A stretch of 6,461 nt of DNA from Deltaproteobacteria bacterium. GTDB taxonomy: Bacteria; SAR324; JACQKK01. Shown here one piece after another: positions 5,892-6,461 of this stretch. The notes under the pieces were generated by a model, which saw only the letters and a list, made by a program, of their open reading frames with translations, had not been told where the DNA came from and did not search any database. A program made the translations under genes and the position numbers. The first letter of the stretch is position 1. Each line of letters starts with the position of its first letter. The stretch covers positions 1 through 6,461 of the forward strand of contig JAOUFO010000106.1 of NCBI GenBank assembly GCA_029858165.1. The letters are read 5' to 3'.

Positions 5892-5943
5892 AAAAAAGAG
5901 CGGTCCCCGCCGTCAACACCCGGCAGAAGGGTCCATGGGCGGG
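5892..5943 (-). terminator. Terminator/attenuator-like structure between flgM and flgN
   Basis: In mRNA sense, 2 bases after the flgM TGA, CCCGCC (5943-5938) can pair perfectly with GGCGGG (5911-5906). An inner ACCC/GGGT stem is possible within that loop. The same 3' arm can instead form GCGG-GGA-CCGC (5910-5900), followed at once by CTCTTTTTT (5899-5892), which resembles a short intrinsic terminator. The two pairings share bases and exclude each other, the geometry of an attenuator. Partial termination here would make flgM transcripts more abundant than flgN-flgK-flgL. The short stem (4 bp plus a G-U pair) is likely leaky. Confidence 0.45.
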
Positions 5944-5945
5944 AA

Positions 5946-6251
5946 TCAGGGTTTTTCAATATCCTCCCGCAAGGCGGAGGTCAGCATGTTTTCCGCCAGT
6001 TTGTGGGAATCAACCTTGTGATCCCCGTTTTTGATTTTGGCTTTCAGTTCGGCCACTTTTTCGGCCCGGACTTCCGGTTCGGCCCGGATGGCATCCTTTA
6101 CCCGGTTGACCGTGAGAGACTCCCGGTTCAGCAAAGCATCGGGTTCTTTTGTCTGGCCGGTCCGGGCCTCTCCGGTTTTTTCCTTGGCACGGGTCTGCCC
6201 CGCGGAAAGGTCCTGAACTTTCTGGGGTTGGTCGTTTCCGGTGATTTTCAT
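5946..6251 (-). CDS. flgM: FlgM, anti-sigma-28 factor
   Basis: A 101-residue negative regulator of flagellin synthesis. FlgM binds sigma-28 (FliA) in the cytoplasm and is exported through the completed hook-basal body, which releases sigma-28 for late genes. The N-terminus MKITGNDQPQKVQDLSAG and the Lys/Glu/Thr-rich middle are low-complexity and probably disordered, as in known FlgM. The C-terminal half carries the family helices: VNRVKDAIRAEPEVRAEKVAELKAKIKNGDHKVDSHKLAENMLTSALRED. The R.EKV..LK..I..G.Y.V...K.A..M pattern is diagnostic, with His in place of the usual Tyr after GD. The ATG at 6251 has a good AAGGAGA (6260-6266) 8 bases upstream. It is the first gene after the sigma-28 promoter, so FlgM acts on its own transcription. 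Confidence 0.95.
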   Translation of the reverse strand: MKITGNDQPQKVQDLSAGQTRAKEKTGEARTGQTKEPDALLNRESLTVNRVKDAIRAEPEVRAEKVAELKAKIKNGDHKVDSHKLAENMLTSALREDIEKP

Positions 6252-6290
6252 AGGATTGTTCTCCTTGGATTTCCATGCACGGGTTGGGCT

Positions 6291-6306
6291 GCGAGAATCC
6301 GCTCGC
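6291..6306 (-). promoter_or_regulatory. GGA-loop hairpin in the flgM leader (candidate CsrA site)
   Basis: In mRNA sense GCGAG-CGGATT-CTCGC forms a perfect 5-bp stem with a six-base loop carrying GGA, the shape of a classic CsrA/RsmA target. It ends about 39 bases before the flgM ATG. A second GGA lies in the flgM Shine-Dalgarno (AAGGAGA), 36 bases away, so one CsrA dimer could bridge both. CsrA is encoded in the same operon. Binding is inferred. Confidence 0.45.
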
Positions 6307-6319
6307 GCGCTTCAAGTGA

Positions 6320-6331
6320 ATCCCCGGGGAT
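6320..6331. repeat. 12-bp palindrome in the flgM leader
   Basis: ATCCCCGGGGAT is perfectly self-complementary and sits in the flgM 5' untranslated region, about 30-45 bases downstream of the predicted start point. It could be a DNA operator. As a hairpin it is poor because no loop remains unless the central pairs open. Confidence 0.4.
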
Positions 6332-6371
6332 CGGCAAACCGAATTCCCAAGGGTAAACCCGCTTGACTCTC

Positions 6372-6398
6372 TTATCGGTCGGCAGGTTGAAAACTTGA
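6372..6398 (-). promoter_or_regulatory. Sigma-28 (FliA) promoter of the flgM operon
   Basis: On the minus strand TCAAGTTT (6398-6391), an 11-base spacer and ACCGATAA (6379-6372) match the sigma-28 consensus TAAAGTTT-N11-GCCGATAA at 14 of 16 positions with exact spacing. Transcription should start near 6362-6366, giving a leader of about 110 bases before the flgM ATG. This explains late-class control of flgM, flgN, flgK, flgL, csrA and fliW. No other promoter of this quality is seen in the window. Confidence 0.8.
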
Positions 6399-6461
6399 AT
6401 CCGACGGCCCATAAAAAATGCAATCACCCAAAATGGCGGTTTATTTCAGACCATGGATCAT
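6399..6461. other. Region upstream of the flgM promoter, no gene seen
   Basis: These 63 bases hold no recognisable coding region on either strand. The end of a neighbouring gene might lie here, but the window is too short to tell. No terminator hairpin with a T-tract is convincing. Confidence 0.4.

Overview
The window is a flagellar late-gene cluster read entirely from the minus strand. From right to left it holds flgM (anti-sigma-28 factor), flgN (export chaperone), flgK and flgL (hook-filament junction proteins), csrA (RNA-binding translational regulator) and fliW (CsrA antagonist and flagellin-binding assembly factor). At the far end are a short uncertain ORF and an NRDE/TANGO2-family gene with an internal 39-base tandem repeat. 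The DNA is GC-rich. The flgM-flgN-flgK-flgL-csrA-fliW order fits a flagellated Gram-negative bacterium, perhaps a deltaproteobacterium (Desulfobacterota). That taxonomic guess rests on gene order and protein style only.

Layout. 6399-6461 has no recognisable gene. A near-consensus sigma-28 (FliA) promoter at 6372-6398 drives flgM after a leader of roughly 110 bases. That leader holds a hairpin with GGA in its loop, a plausible CsrA site. Between flgM and flgN lie a terminator-like hairpin with a U-tract, a competing longer stem, and a perfect C5TTTAAAG5 palindrome, which together suggest differential expression of the two genes. flgK and flgL follow with short gaps. flgL is split by a -1 frame change near an A7 run: the N-terminal part is in one frame and a clear FlgL C-terminus is in the other. 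The 176-base gap before csrA has no terminator and carries 11 GGA triplets in the mRNA sense. csrA and fliW are 87 bases apart, and the gap can fold into a nested stem. A hairpin without a U-tract lies just after fliW.

How it works together. Sigma-28 activity, set by export of FlgM through the finished hook, would switch on FlgM itself, the FlgN chaperone and its clients FlgK and FlgL, and the CsrA-FliW pair. In known systems FliW is released from CsrA when flagellin accumulates, and free CsrA then represses flagellin translation. The GGA-rich leaders of csrA and flgM suggest that CsrA also acts on this operon. No entirely new system is evident. The points most worth checking are the flgL frame change, the GGA-rich leaders, the flgM-flgN attenuator-like structure, and the repeat-bearing NRDE gene with its coupled upstream ORF.
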